Made by a program: the position numbers and the translations under genes. The notes below the pieces were generated by a model that was given only the letters and a program-made list of their open reading frames with translations, searched no databases and was not told where the DNA came from. A stretch of 64,000 bases of DNA from an uncultured Clostridia bacterium (lineage in GTDB: Bacteria; Bacillota; Clostridia; UBA1381), in the NCBI GenBank assembly GCA_947627795.1, contig CANQXJ010000002.1, positions 27,853 through 91,852 on the forward strand. Reading direction: 5' to 3'. Positions 37,033 through 47,184 of this stretch are shown here, one piece after another. Each line of letters starts with the position of its first letter. Within the stretch, counting starts at the first letter, position 1.

Positions 37033-39195
37033 CTAATTCGCCGCAACGAAATCATAAATACTTCCGTCCCCGCGCAGATCCATAGTTGCACCGGTGTCGG
37101 CGTTTTGCAGCGTGATTGACGGCTTTGAGTTTTTCGAGCCCTTGAGGACTACCTGATAATTTTTGTTACCGTAGCTGCTGATTTTATATATGATCGTCAT
37201 TTGTGAGCTGTCGGGTGTAACAGATGAAACATCTTCGCCTTTGTAATCTTCAAAATCTCCCCATGTTAATTCTTCACCCTTTTTTCTGAGTTCTATTATA
37301 TTCGGCCAACAAATTGAACCGTCTGCGGTTATAACATTCAGCCCGTTCCCGGGTTGTACCGCTCTGCCTTTTTCAGCTTCTATTCTGTATTTCCCGTCGT
37401 CCGAAACAAGAGTGAGCTTATCGCCGCTCCTGGTAATTATGCCTTCAAAGCTGTCAACGCGGTTTGAATGAAGAGTGATATAGAAACTGCTTTTTATTGT
37501 GTTACCGGATATTTCCGCGTCTCCGTAGCTGAATATGCCGTAGGTGGTGTCTGTGCCGCATAAAGCCGCCGAAAAGTCGAATTCTCCGGTCGTCGCGTTA
37601 TATATGCAGGTCACGTCCGAAAGCTCGGTCCTCAATTTAGGAACAAACGGCTGATACGTAATGTTATCATAGGTTTTCAAAACGGAATCGGGGTGCAGCT
37701 CAAGATTCTCATTTTGATTGATACTAAACAGCAGTGCGGAATTTTTGTTTTCTTCCGCGATTACGCGAAATTCTAACGGAGTACCGTTTACATCAACAGA
37801 AACGGATATTTGGGTAAATGTCGGCGTTATCGGAACAATATTATTTATATATCCGTGCAGATTTTCCCCAAGCACTGCTCCGTCCTGCTTTACCGTGAAT
37901 AAGCCTTCAACGTCGCTGCCGTCGGTAAATGTTCTTATGTATTTTGTCATTTTCACCTCGAACTGCGCTTCCTTATACTCCGGCTCGGCTTCGTCAGTGT
38001 ACGCTTTAAAATCGGCGCTGAAGCCTGTATATACGGGCGAATGCACGATAACCGCTTTTCCGTCCGCATGGCACATCTCCGGAAATTCCGAGGGATCTCC
38101 GACAATTGCTTCGGACGGCTCACCTGCCCCGTCATAAATGACGGTAATGCCTTTGGCAAAATCCGCGTAAGTGAAGTTATCCGTTTCCAATATTTTTATC
38201 TGCGCCTCATCGGAGTTTACTCCGCCGGCGAACGCGGCTGACGCCATTATCATTGCCGCTGTCAGGCATACGCCCAGCGCGGCTGTGAATTTTGTTGATT
38301 TTCTCGTTTTCATCATATTTCCAATTCTCCTTTTCAAATTTTTCTCGCTTCCGCAAAGACACATTCCCGAGTTTACGCCGCCCTCGCGCATCAGCTCCAG
38401 GATAAGCCGCCCGTAATCGCGCCGCCGCTCGTATGAGAAGGTTTTCATCACGATCTCGTCGCACGACAGCTCGCAGTACGTGTCAACTCTGCGCGGCAGG
38501 AGGTACGCCGCTGGGTTGAAGAAATGTATAATTTTCACCAGCTCCGCCGCTGTTTTGATAAGCATATCGCGGCGGCGGACGTGGGTAAGCTCGTGCAGAA
38601 GCACCGCTTCAAGCTCGTTTTCGCTGAGCTTCATCGACGGAACGTAAACCGTAGGACGGAAAATTCCCGCCGTGAACGGAGTAGCCGCGCCGTTAAAGCA
38701 TTTTAATTCCGCTTTTGTTTTCCCTTTTATCCTTTCAAACACGGCGCGAATATCCTCCGGCGGCGCGACTGCGATCTCGCGGCATATCCTGTTGAAACGG
38801 ACGGTATCATATACGCGCTTTATCAGCAGCGCGCACGCTCCCGTAGCCCATACGCATGACAGTATCAGCCATATGTCCGCGGACTGCGATTTTTCACCGA
38901 CCGGCTCGATTACGGAGGGATTTACCGTTGTTTCAGTAGTTTCAGCCGCATTAGTTTTCGCAGTATTAACCGTTTCCGCCGCCTCGGTTTGCTCCGCCTG
39001 CGGCTCGATATACCGCTCGACGCGGAAGCTTATTCCTGTGTTTATCGGCAGCAGAAAGAACAGTATCGGCAGTGCAGCGATAATGTATTTGAGCCGCTCC
39101 GACAGTATCCTACGCCCGAGCGCCGTGAATACCGCGCTGAGCAGCAGCGCGCCTGTTCCGGCGATGCTCAGCGTTAAAACCTTTTCAAAAATCAT
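37033..39195 (-). CDS. BlaR1-like M56 family metallopeptidase with non-PBP extracellular domain
   Basis: N-terminal TM segments; LEAVLLHELTHVRRRD zinc motif; C-terminal region without penicillin-binding motifs. Confidence 0.88.
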   Translation of the reverse strand: MIFEKVLTLSIAGTGALLLSAVFTALGRRILSERLKYIIAALPILFFLLPINTGISFRVERYIEPQAEQTEAAETVNTAKTNAAETTETTVNPSVIEPVGEKSQSADIWLILSCVWATGACALLIKRVYDTVRFNRICREIAVAPPEDIRAVFERIKGKTKAELKCFNGAATPFTAGIFRPTVYVPSMKLSENELEAVLLHELTHVRRRDMLIKTAAELVKIIHFFNPAAYLLPRRVDTYCELSCDEIVMKTFSYERRRDYGRLILELMREGGVNSGMCLCGSEKNLKRRIGNMMKTRKSTKFTAALGVCLTAAMIMASAAFAGGVNSDEAQIKILETDNFTYADFAKGITVIYDGAGEPSEAIVGDPSEFPEMCHADGKAVIVHSPVYTGFSADFKAYTDEAEPEYKEAQFEVKMTKYIRTFTDGSDVEGLFTVKQDGAVLGENLHGYINNIVPITPTFTQISVSVDVNGTPLEFRVIAEENKNSALLFSINQNENLELHPDSVLKTYDNITYQPFVPKLRTELSDVTCIYNATTGEFDFSAALCGTDTTYGIFSYGDAEISGNTIKSSFYITLHSNRVDSFEGIITRSGDKLTLVSDDGKYRIEAEKGRAVQPGNGLNVITADGSICWPNIIELRKKGEELTWGDFEDYKGEDVSSVTPDSSQMTIIYKISSYGNKNYQVVLKGSKNSKPSITLQNADTGATMDLRGDGSIYDFVAAN

Positions 39196-39207
39196 TTCTT
39201 CTCCCTT

Positions 39208-39591
39208 TTATTCTCCGTCGAGCATATCCATTAACTCGTCGATTTTCTCATCCGAAAGCTTTCCGCCGTATAGCGCGGCGAACAGACTGCGTTTGGAGCC
39301 GTGGTGGATTTCGTCGAGAAACTCGCGCGTCAGCTCGTTTTTGTACTCCGAACGCGAAATCAGCGCGCGGTACAGATTGGTTTTGCCCTCTTTTTTGCTT
39401 TCCAAAAAACCCTTGGCGCACAGACGGTTCATAAACGTGCCTACCGTGTTATACGCCCACTTTTTGTTTTCCGACAGCCTCTCATGTACGAGCGGAACGC
39501 TTATCCACTCGCCGCTGTCCCATACCACCTCCATGACCTCGGTTTCCGCTTCCGAAATTTTATTAGCGCTCATAAAATTCATTCCTTTCAT
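39208..39591 (-). CDS. BlaI/MecI/CopY family transcriptional regulator
   Basis: ISEAETEVMEVVWDSGEWISVPLVHERLSENKKWAYNTVGTFMNRLCAKGFL...EKIDELMDML. Confidence 0.92.
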   Translation of the reverse strand: MKGMNFMSANKISEAETEVMEVVWDSGEWISVPLVHERLSENKKWAYNTVGTFMNRLCAKGFLESKKEGKTNLYRALISRSEYKNELTREFLDEIHHGSKRSLFAALYGGKLSDEKIDELMDMLDGE

Positions 39592-39612
39592 TATTTTTCT
39601 GTCGACAGAAAC

Positions 39613-39652
39613 TCCTACGCTCTGTAGGATAATTATATACTACATCATGTAG
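39613..39652. promoter_or_regulatory. Two BlaI-type dyad operators
   Basis: TCCTAC-gctct-GTAGGA (39613-39629) and CTACA-tca-TGTAG (39640-39652), beside reverse-strand TTGACA at 39659-39664. Confidence 0.7.
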
Positions 39653-39799
39653 GAGCAAATGTCAATAGTTTTTTTGGAATTTTCATAAAAAAATTTTTGT
39701 ACAAATTGTAAAAAAAGACTGTACAAATTTAAAATAATATAGTATAATTATTTTATTAATGATTATCTTTAATCAAAAAAGAAAGAGAGGGAGAAAATA

Positions 39800-42700
39800 A
39801 TGAAAAAATCAAAGAAACTGTTAGCGCTCCTGACGGCGCTGTCAATTTCTGCAACCGCGTTTGCCGGTCTCGCGACTACGGCATTCGCGGAAGGTGAGTA
39901 TTTCACGCTTGATTTTGAACAGGAAACTGTGGGACAGACAGAGGATAAAAAAGCTGACGGCACGTTACAATCAACGTTGACACTCAGCGGAACCAACGGA
40001 GTCTGGCATTCTCAGTTCCTCAATACTGTTGCGGGAAATATGACAATTGCGACTGACGCAAACGAGAAGATAGGAAAGTATTATAAGTATACGAACGGAC
40101 AGCATAAAGGTCAAAGAACCACATACTATAACTTGCCTACCGCGGCGAGAACAGTCGGCGAGGATAAAAAGGCTGTTATGGAGTTTGACTTTATGATGCC
40201 GGGCGGCGAAGCGGGAAACCAAATTGTAATTCCCGACTCGGCTATAGGAGATACTGATACGAGCTCTAAAGGACTTGTGGGAAATGATCTTTATAAGTCC
40301 ACTTATGTATTCGCTCTTTATCAGAACGCGGATAAGAATTTTGTGATAAACAGTCTTGACGGCTCGGATAAAACGTATATCACAACAGGCTATGCCGGCG
40401 GATGGGCGCATTTAAAGGCGGTTATGGACTTTGACGCGCATACGGTTATTATAACCATAACATCTCTTGACGGTGCAACAAAGTATTTTGAAGAAAATAT
40501 GTTGAGCATGGGTTCGGCGTCTGCCGCGGCCGTAGGACACGTGTTAATGGGACTTTCAAGAAACAGCGGAGCCTGCGGTATCGACAATATAGTTACGCGT
40601 CCTTATAAGGACGGAGACGTAGAGGGAAATTATTTCCTTGCAACGTTTGATGTTGACGGTAAAATTTCCACCAAGACAGCCGATAAGACTACAGGCAAAA
40701 TAAGTGAAGTTCCCGAGACAGAAAAAACCGGCTACATATTTGACGGCTGGTATAAGGATGATGATACGGAAACAGTCCTTACAACTCAGCAGGTTCTTGA
40801 CACGGTTTTGACGGCGAACACGAAATATACGGCGGTATATCACGAAGATTCGGAGTATATTGAGCCGATGGTAAGCGTGGAATTTGCGTCATTCCCGGCA
40901 AACGGTCTTCCGGAAATGGGAGCGGATGCCGATACATATGCGGACAATCAGATAGCCTTAACACTCAAAGGTGAAATCGGCGGCAATCTGATCGGCGATG
41001 ACGGAAAGCCTGTTGACGACAGAGTAAAGGTTTTTGACGTTGACTGGCAGTTCAAGGGCTTCAGAACGATTGTTTCCGACGGCGGAAGAGACTCTTCCGA
41101 GGCGGATGAAAACAGCTACTGCGACTCATACGCGCAGGTTGTTTATGACGAGACTAACCCGACAAAGGTTAATTTCCAATTAAAGAAGGTTGCGTTCAAC
41201 TTCTACGGCGAGGTTGTGGCAACGGTTAAGTATGGAGAAAACGAAGAAAACGCTAATACAATAACGGTTACAAAGCCTATGGCGATAGTTCCGACAAAAG
41301 ATGAAATACCTAATCAGATTTTGCCGAAGCCGGGCTATGTTGCGGATTTCACTCCGTATGCCGATGAAATGGTAGGTTATCAGGCGACGGTTTCTGATAA
41401 TAAGACAGCAAGCGATATAGTAACAGGCGGTTGGGCTGTTGCGGGAAGCCAGAACGGCAGAAGCTTATCTATTGCAAAGGACGAAGAAGGAGAAGGAAAA
41501 TATCTTGCCTTAAAGGCGGGTAATTCAGGAACGTCATGCTATGCGTTTAACCAGCTTACCGCTCCTTCGGGACAGATTATAATTACACAGGATGTAAGAT
41601 TTGCTGTCGGCGGCGCAGAGATTTTGTATAAAACCGATAATCCCGTAACGTATGATGATGATTCTACGTCAATGGATTTGAAGTTTACCGGTAACGCATT
41701 TACAATGGCAAGCGGAACAAAGATAGCCGACGCTACTACAGGCGTATGGTATCATGTTGTAATGTCATGCGACGTAACATCTAAAGTTTGGTATGTAATG
41801 GTATATGACCAGGAAGGCAAACTTCTTGGCGAATCAGACCCCGAACCGTTTGTAAACGAGAAATCGGTTAATCCGACATATCTGTGCTTCCGTTCACCGG
41901 ATGGAAACTACAGCGGCGAGGTTGACTTTAACAATGTAAAGGCATATGTTCCGGAAATAAAGGGCGACCTTACAACGACGGTTTCAAACGATACGCTTAT
42001 CATTCCTTCCGATAAGGTTGACACAACGGACGGAATTAAGTATGCGGACGGTACTGTAACGGTAAATAAGGCTGATGCAAACGACGGCGACAAGGCTGTT
42101 CTTATTCACGCGGTTTACGCGGCTGACGGCTCGCTTACATCGGCAAAATCGTATGAATTAACATTCAATTCAAAAACGGCGACTCAGGCGGTAACGGCGG
42201 GCAAAGGCTCAAAGTTCATGCTTTGGGACAGCCTTGATGGTATGAAGCCGATATTTGACGCGCTTGAAACAGACGGCTCGTCGAATGCTTCAAATACGGC
42301 TACGCTTACGGTAGAAGGATTATCCGAAGAAGGCTATCCGATCATAGGCGAGGCAACATGGACGGTTGTTGACGCTGCGACCGGTGAGGCATCCGATTTT
42401 GTAACGATCACTCCCGATCCGAGCGACTCGCACAAGGCTGCTCTTGAGGTTCTCAAGGGCGCGGCTTCGGGCGAATATAAAGTAACCGTATCAATGGGCG
42501 GCAAGACGAAGGATATCACAATTAACGTTACGGGAACGCAGGAAAGCGTTAAGTTTACAAAGTCAACAAGCAGCATCGCAATTCCTATGGAGGAAGGCGC
42601 TTCCGAGAAATATCAGTACGAGGCGGCTGTAGTTGACGCAAACAGCAAGCCGATAGAGGGCAAGACTGTTACATACGCGATGTATGATAAGAACAATCAG

Positions 42701-44041
42701 GCTCCGCTTGATAACACTGACGCGATAAGCTTCGATTCGGCAACGGCTACTTTGACGGTTTCGTCAGCGGCTAAACCGACTGTTGTATATATCCGCGCAA
42801 CAAGTACAAACTCGGAAAATCAGACAATTTCACGCTCGCTTGCGGTAAATATCCACGGTCTGTCATTCGACTTTGGTTCAAATGTTGCGGCTGAGGGTTA
42901 CACGGCTGTAACGCCGACAACCTCTTACAGCGACGCTGCGGGATTTGGTATTGTATCAGGCTCGCCGGCGGTAAACGGTGAGGGAACTGTTGAAGATGCT
43001 GATTCCGACAGCTTGAAGGGCGCGTTTAAGTTCCAGGCAAAGGTTGAGCCGAATAAGGTTTATGATGTGACGATAAATCACTTTGGCGGTATTACGTATG
43101 AAGCTGTAAACACTGATATGACCGGCATTTCCAAGTCGAGCGCGGCAAAGGGCGCGGTAACATATTCGATTGCTGTTATAGGCGACGGTATACTTGATAT
43201 AGCCTTTGCGGCTAACGCCGAGGTATCGTCAATCGTAATTGAAAAACAGGCTGACAAGCAGCCGGGCGGCAAACCCAACGTATACACCGTAGGTGACTCG
43301 ACAATTTCAAATCACGGTTCATGGGGCTATCAGCTGTCAAGAGACATTTCAAAATATAGCGATTTGTCAAGTCTTGTTACACTTTCAAATAACGGTCAGG
43401 GCAGCCAGAATTTGGGCAGCTACTACAACGGCGGACAGCTTATGGACAGAGTTCTTGTAAATGTCAAGCCGGGCGACTATGTAACAATCGGAAATATGGG
43501 CACAAACGGTATGGGCAACAATTTTGAAGCCAGCTTCAACGCTTATGTGGACGCGTGCGAGGCTATGGGCGCTAAGGTAATTATAAATACCTATTCACCG
43601 CACGGCGCTGTAGGCGAGTATGCAAACACCTATAACGCGGAAACGCATACATTCACGAGCTATCGTCAGGACGCTTATGATGTAACGGTAAGGAAGATTT
43701 ACGAGGAGCGTTCAACTCAAGGCGGCGAAAAGTACGATCCGAACGTTGTAGGCTTCATTGATATCGGTAAGATGGCTGACGCGGCGTTTAACGCATTCGT
43801 TGCCGATTGGCAGAATAATATTTACGGCAAAACGTATAATTCGATAGATGAAGCGGCTGAGGAACTTAGAGGCGGAAGCTTCAGCGATCATAACCATTAC
43901 GGTCCCAGCGGTAAATCAGAGCTGGCAGGTACGCTGATGCTTGAAGGATATAAGCAGGTAGGCGAATTGCCGGGCGCAAAGGGTATCGTTAAGACACTCG
44001 TTGAAATTATCTCGGCTGATTTGGCAAAGGCTGCCGAATAA
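39800..44041 (+). CDS. Large secreted multidomain protein with InlB-B-type repeat and C-terminal SGNH/rhamnogalacturonan-acetylesterase-like domain
   Basis: Signal peptide; TFDVDGK...GYIFDGWYKDDD B-repeat; C-terminal VYTVGDSTISNHGSWGYQL and SDHNHYGPSGK. Confidence 0.88.
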   Translation: MKKSKKLLALLTALSISATAFAGLATTAFAEGEYFTLDFEQETVGQTEDKKADGTLQSTLTLSGTNGVWHSQFLNTVAGNMTIATDANEKIGKYYKYTNGQHKGQRTTYYNLPTAARTVGEDKKAVMEFDFMMPGGEAGNQIVIPDSAIGDTDTSSKGLVGNDLYKSTYVFALYQNADKNFVINSLDGSDKTYITTGYAGGWAHLKAVMDFDAHTVIITITSLDGATKYFEENMLSMGSASAAAVGHVLMGLSRNSGACGIDNIVTRPYKDGDVEGNYFLATFDVDGKISTKTADKTTGKISEVPETEKTGYIFDGWYKDDDTETVLTTQQVLDTVLTANTKYTAVYHEDSEYIEPMVSVEFASFPANGLPEMGADADTYADNQIALTLKGEIGGNLIGDDGKPVDDRVKVFDVDWQFKGFRTIVSDGGRDSSEADENSYCDSYAQVVYDETNPTKVNFQLKKVAFNFYGEVVATVKYGENEENANTITVTKPMAIVPTKDEIPNQILPKPGYVADFTPYADEMVGYQATVSDNKTASDIVTGGWAVAGSQNGRSLSIAKDEEGEGKYLALKAGNSGTSCYAFNQLTAPSGQIIITQDVRFAVGGAEILYKTDNPVTYDDDSTSMDLKFTGNAFTMASGTKIADATTGVWYHVVMSCDVTSKVWYVMVYDQEGKLLGESDPEPFVNEKSVNPTYLCFRSPDGNYSGEVDFNNVKAYVPEIKGDLTTTVSNDTLIIPSDKVDTTDGIKYADGTVTVNKADANDGDKAVLIHAVYAADGSLTSAKSYELTFNSKTATQAVTAGKGSKFMLWDSLDGMKPIFDALETDGSSNASNTATLTVEGLSEEGYPIIGEATWTVVDAATGEASDFVTITPDPSDSHKAALEVLKGAASGEYKVTVSMGGKTKDITINVTGTQESVKFTKSTSSIAIPMEEGASEKYQYEAAVVDANSKPIEGKTVTYAMYDKNNQAPLDNTDAISFDSATATLTVSSAAKPTVVYIRATSTNSENQTISRSLAVNIHGLSFDFGSNVAAEGYTAVTPTTSYSDAAGFGIVSGSPAVNGEGTVEDADSDSLKGAFKFQAKVEPNKVYDVTINHFGGITYEAVNTDMTGISKSSAAKGAVTYSIAVIGDGILDIAFAANAEVSSIVIEKQADKQPGGKPNVYTVGDSTISNHGSWGYQLSRDISKYSDLSSLVTLSNNGQGSQNLGSYYNGGQLMDRVLVNVKPGDYVTIGNMGTNGMGNNFEASFNAYVDACEAMGAKVIINTYSPHGAVGEYANTYNAETHTFTSYRQDAYDVTVRKIYEERSTQGGEKYDPNVVGFIDIGKMADAAFNAFVADWQNNIYGKTYNSIDEAAEELRGGSFSDHNHYGPSGKSELAGTLMLEGYKQVGELPGAKGIVKTLVEIISADLAKAAE

Positions 44042-44052
44042 TCTATAACAAT

Positions 44053-44084
44053 TCAAAAAGCAGGGCTCAAGCCCTGCTTTTTCT
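44053..44084. terminator. Bidirectional terminator
   Basis: AAAAAGCAGGGCTcaAGCCCTGCTTTTTC. Confidence 0.8.
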
Positions 44085-44101
44085 TTGTCTTTACCTTGAT
44101 T

Positions 44102-44884
44102 TTATTCCTTCAAAAATAACCGCTCAACGCCCGCGCATTTGCCGGTTTCTTCGTCCACTTCAAATATGCATGCGCAGAATTGTCCGTTTCCTACAGCTAC
44201 CTCAAATTTCTGCGGCAGCTCTGTCAGGAAGCGGTTCGTTATTATCGTCTTGTCCATGCCGAGCACCGAGTCGCCGGGGCCTGTCATGCCAATGTCCGTG
44301 ATATAACCCGTTCCTGACGCGGAAACCGTTTCATCAGCCGTTTGCACGTGCGTGTGTGTGCCGTAAACGGCTGAAACCCTGCTGTCGAGATAGTGGAACA
44401 TCGCGAGCTTCTCGCTCGTCGCTTCGGCATGGAAGTCGACGATGATTATGTTCGTCCTTTCTTTGAGCTTCTCAATTTCCCTGTCCGCCGCGTCAAACGG
44501 CGAATCTACCTGCTGCGGCATAAACGTGCGCCCGATGAGGTTTATTATCCCCACCCTCGCGCCGCTTTTCGTCCGCATAACAAGACTTCCGGGACCGGGA
44601 CAGCGGCTGCTGAAATTTGCCGGTCTTATCACGTTTCCCTTGCGCTCCATAATTTGAACGACGTCCTTCGCTCCCCACGCGTGGTTGCCGAGCGTCAGCG
44701 CGTCAACTCCGGCGCGCGTTATTTCGTTGTAGGCGGGGTAGGCGAGACCGCGTCCATGCGTAGCGTTTTCGCCGTTCGCTATAACGAAATCAACCCCGTG
44801 ATTTTGGCGGTAATCGTCGATATAACGAAAAAGCATTTCACGTCCCGTGCGGCTTACAACGTCGCCGATGCACATTATTTTCAT
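44102..44884 (-). CDS. ymdB: YmdB-family metallophosphoesterase
   Basis: MKIMCIGDVVSRTGREM; VIANGENATHGRGL; LGNHAWG; FHAEATSEK; GTHTHVQTAD. Confidence 0.93.
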   Translation of the reverse strand: MKIMCIGDVVSRTGREMLFRYIDDYRQNHGVDFVIANGENATHGRGLAYPAYNEITRAGVDALTLGNHAWGAKDVVQIMERKGNVIRPANFSSRCPGPGSLVMRTKSGARVGIINLIGRTFMPQQVDSPFDAADREIEKLKERTNIIIVDFHAEATSEKLAMFHYLDSRVSAVYGTHTHVQTADETVSASGTGYITDIGMTGPGDSVLGMDKTIITNRFLTELPQKFEVAVGNGQFCACIFEVDEETGKCAGVERLFLKE

Positions 44885-44925
44885 TGCTGTTTCCTTTCTA
44901 ATCCGATAGTTTCGGATAACGAATT

Positions 44926-45032
44926 AAAAAAAGGAGCGGAATGCAGAATGGGTAGAAGCTGAGCGGCATTTCTTTACAGTGCCTTTATCGCAGAGTAAGA
45001 TAAATTACCGGCTCACATTCTGCATGAGCTCC
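44926..45032 (-). ncRNA. Branched structured RNA / terminator between rny and ymdB
   Basis: Minus strand stems GGAGC/GCTCC, ATGCAGAATG/CATTCTGCAT, TGAGC/GCTCA, TTTATC/GATAAA, GGCA/TGCC, then T7. Confidence 0.6.
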
Positions 45033-45054
45033 AAATTTTTAGTTTTGAAACCGC

Positions 45055-46641
45055 TTATTTAGCGTAATCAACCGCTCTCGTTTCGCGTATCAGACTAACC
45101 TTAATCTGACCCGGATACTCAAGCTCGTTTTCAATGCGCTTAACGATGTCTCTTGCAACGAGCACCATACCGTCGTCGTTGACTTTTTCGGGCTTGACCA
45201 TAATTCTTATCTCACGTCCCGCCTGAATTGCATACGACTTATCAACACCGTCAAACTCGTTAGCGATTTCCTCCAGCCTCTGCAAACGCTTGATGTATGT
45301 CTCAAGATTTTCGCGTCTGGCTCCCGGACGCGCCGCCGAAATGGCGTCAGATGCCTGCACAATACATGCGATGAGAGTTTTTGCCTCAATATCACCGTGG
45401 TGCGCCATGATTGCGTGAATTACTTCCTTGTTTTCATGGAACTTCTTCGCGATGTCCGCGCCGATAGTTACATGCGAGCCTTCAACTTCGTGGTCAACAG
45501 CTTTGCCGATGTCGTGCAGTAAGCCCGCGCGCTTCGCCAGCGCCACGTCGCAGCCCAGCTCTCCCGCCATAACTCCGGCGAGGTGAGCCACCTCGATAGA
45601 ATGCTTGAGCACGTTCTGTCCAAAGCTTGTTCTGAATTTCAATTTACCCAAAAGCTTGATCAGCTCAGGATGCAAACCGTGTACGCCCGTTTCAAACGTA
45701 GCGCTTTCGCCCTCCTGCTTGATTACGCTGTCAACCTCTTTGCGGGATTTTTCAACCGTTTCCTCGATCCTTGCCGGATGGATACGTCCGTCGACTATAA
45801 GCTTTTCCAAAGCGACCCTAGCCACCTCGCGGCGAATCGGATCGAAGCTGGAAACTATTACAGCCTCCGGCGTGTCGTCGATGATAAGGTCAACGCCTGT
45901 GAGCGTTTCGAGTGTGCGAATGTTTCGTCCCTCGCGTCCGATGATGCGTCCCTTCATTTCATCGCTCGGCAGATTTACAACCGAAACGGTCGTTTCGGCA
46001 ACGTGGTCCGCCGCAACCTTCTGTATCGACAGGGCCACTATGTTCTTGGCGTTCTTTTCCGCCTCTTCTTTTGCCTGCTGCTCAATTTCTTTAACCATTA
46101 TGGCGGCTTCATGTCTTGTTTGGCTTTCGATGCTCTTAAGGATGGCTTCCTTTGCTTCATCCGTCGTCATACATGAAATTCTTTCAAGCTCCGCCAACTG
46201 CTTTTCCTTAATTTCTGTTATTTCTTTTTCTTTCTGTTCAAGCTGCTTTAACTTGTTGTTGTAGGATTGCTCCTTCTTCTCCAAGCTGTCGGTTTTGCGG
46301 TCTAAGGTTTCTTCCTTTTGGTTAAGTCTGCGCTCCTGACGATTAAGCTCGCCTCTGCGCTCCTTTATTTCCTTTTCGAAATCCGAGCGCATTTTCTGAT
46401 TTTCTTCCTTAGCCTCGAGCATAAGCTCGCGTTTCTTGGAAACTGCGGATTTTTCAGCGTCCGCGATTATAGCCTGCGCCTTTTCCTCAGCCGAACCGAA
46501 TGCGGCTTCAGCAATTTTCTTTCTGTGCGATATACCCAGCTTAAAGCATATGATACCGCTTACCGCCGCGGCAACAACCGCCGCCGCGAGGGCAATAATT
46601 ATTGTAAGCTCTATAGTAATACACCCCCTGAAGCCGTGCAT
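45055..46641 (-). CDS. rny: Ribonuclease Y
   Basis: N-terminal TM and coiled coil; KH motif [33 protein letters not shown] domain [15 protein letters not shown]. Confidence 0.97.
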   Translation of the reverse strand: MHGFRGCITIELTIIIALAAAVVAAAVSGIICFKLGISHRKKIAEAAFGSAEEKAQAIIADAEKSAVSKKRELMLEAKEENQKMRSDFEKEIKERRGELNRQERRLNQKEETLDRKTDSLEKKEQSYNNKLKQLEQKEKEITEIKEKQLAELERISCMTTDEAKEAILKSIESQTRHEAAIMVKEIEQQAKEEAEKNAKNIVALSIQKVAADHVAETTVSVVNLPSDEMKGRIIGREGRNIRTLETLTGVDLIIDDTPEAVIVSSFDPIRREVARVALEKLIVDGRIHPARIEETVEKSRKEVDSVIKQEGESATFETGVHGLHPELIKLLGKLKFRTSFGQNVLKHSIEVAHLAGVMAGELGCDVALAKRAGLLHDIGKAVDHEVEGSHVTIGADIAKKFHENKEVIHAIMAHHGDIEAKTLIACIVQASDAISAARPGARRENLETYIKRLQRLEEIANEFDGVDKSYAIQAGREIRIMVKPEKVNDDGMVLVARDIVKRIENELEYPGQIKVSLIRETRAVDYAK

Positions 46642-46718
46642 AAAACGACAATAAAATACAAATAATGTACTTACACCGCTTTAGCCGGACTTTGATTTTT
46701 GTAAACCAAAACCTGCAA

Positions 46719-46734
46719 GGGGCTGTCTTAAAAT
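46719..46734. repeat. GGGGCTGTCTTAAAAT repeat end shared with 2978-2993
   Basis: Exact 16-nt match in inverted orientation. Confidence 0.5.
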
Positions 46735-47184
46735 GAATGCTTTCCATATAAGTTATCCATAATCCGAACGGCACTATGCAGGTAATTACTGCCATCCGCG
46801 ACACTTAATGAGCAATCCATTCCAAGAGAGCTCCATTTTAAGTATTGGATTACATATAATAAAACTAATATACAGAAAACTTCTTAAAGAATATTAAGCG
46901 ATTATATTTTACAACATAATTAACGAATTGTCAAGAATTATTACAAATGTTACAGAAATACGATATATTTGAAATAAAAATTTAACATAAGCGTATGCAA
47001 GCCATGCGAATAATACCGGTATTATGAATATTTAACATATTGCACAAAAAATATTTTTAAATTTATTTATTTATAGTCTTTACTACCAAAAAGAAGTATG
47101 GTATAATGACTATAATAATATTGGTGTATATTGGATTTACTGATAAAAATTACATCAAAAAATAAAAAAGAGAGGAGAAAATGC

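Noticed and set aside
36836-37036. 66-aa ORF downstream of the hydrophobic peptide
   Set aside because: Crosses the strong terminator at 36915-36957 and has no clear RBS; the region is better explained as UTR/antisense RNA
44933-45032. Region as a simple rho-independent terminator only
   Set aside because: A terminator does not need the inner three-way junction; kept as a structured RNA finding
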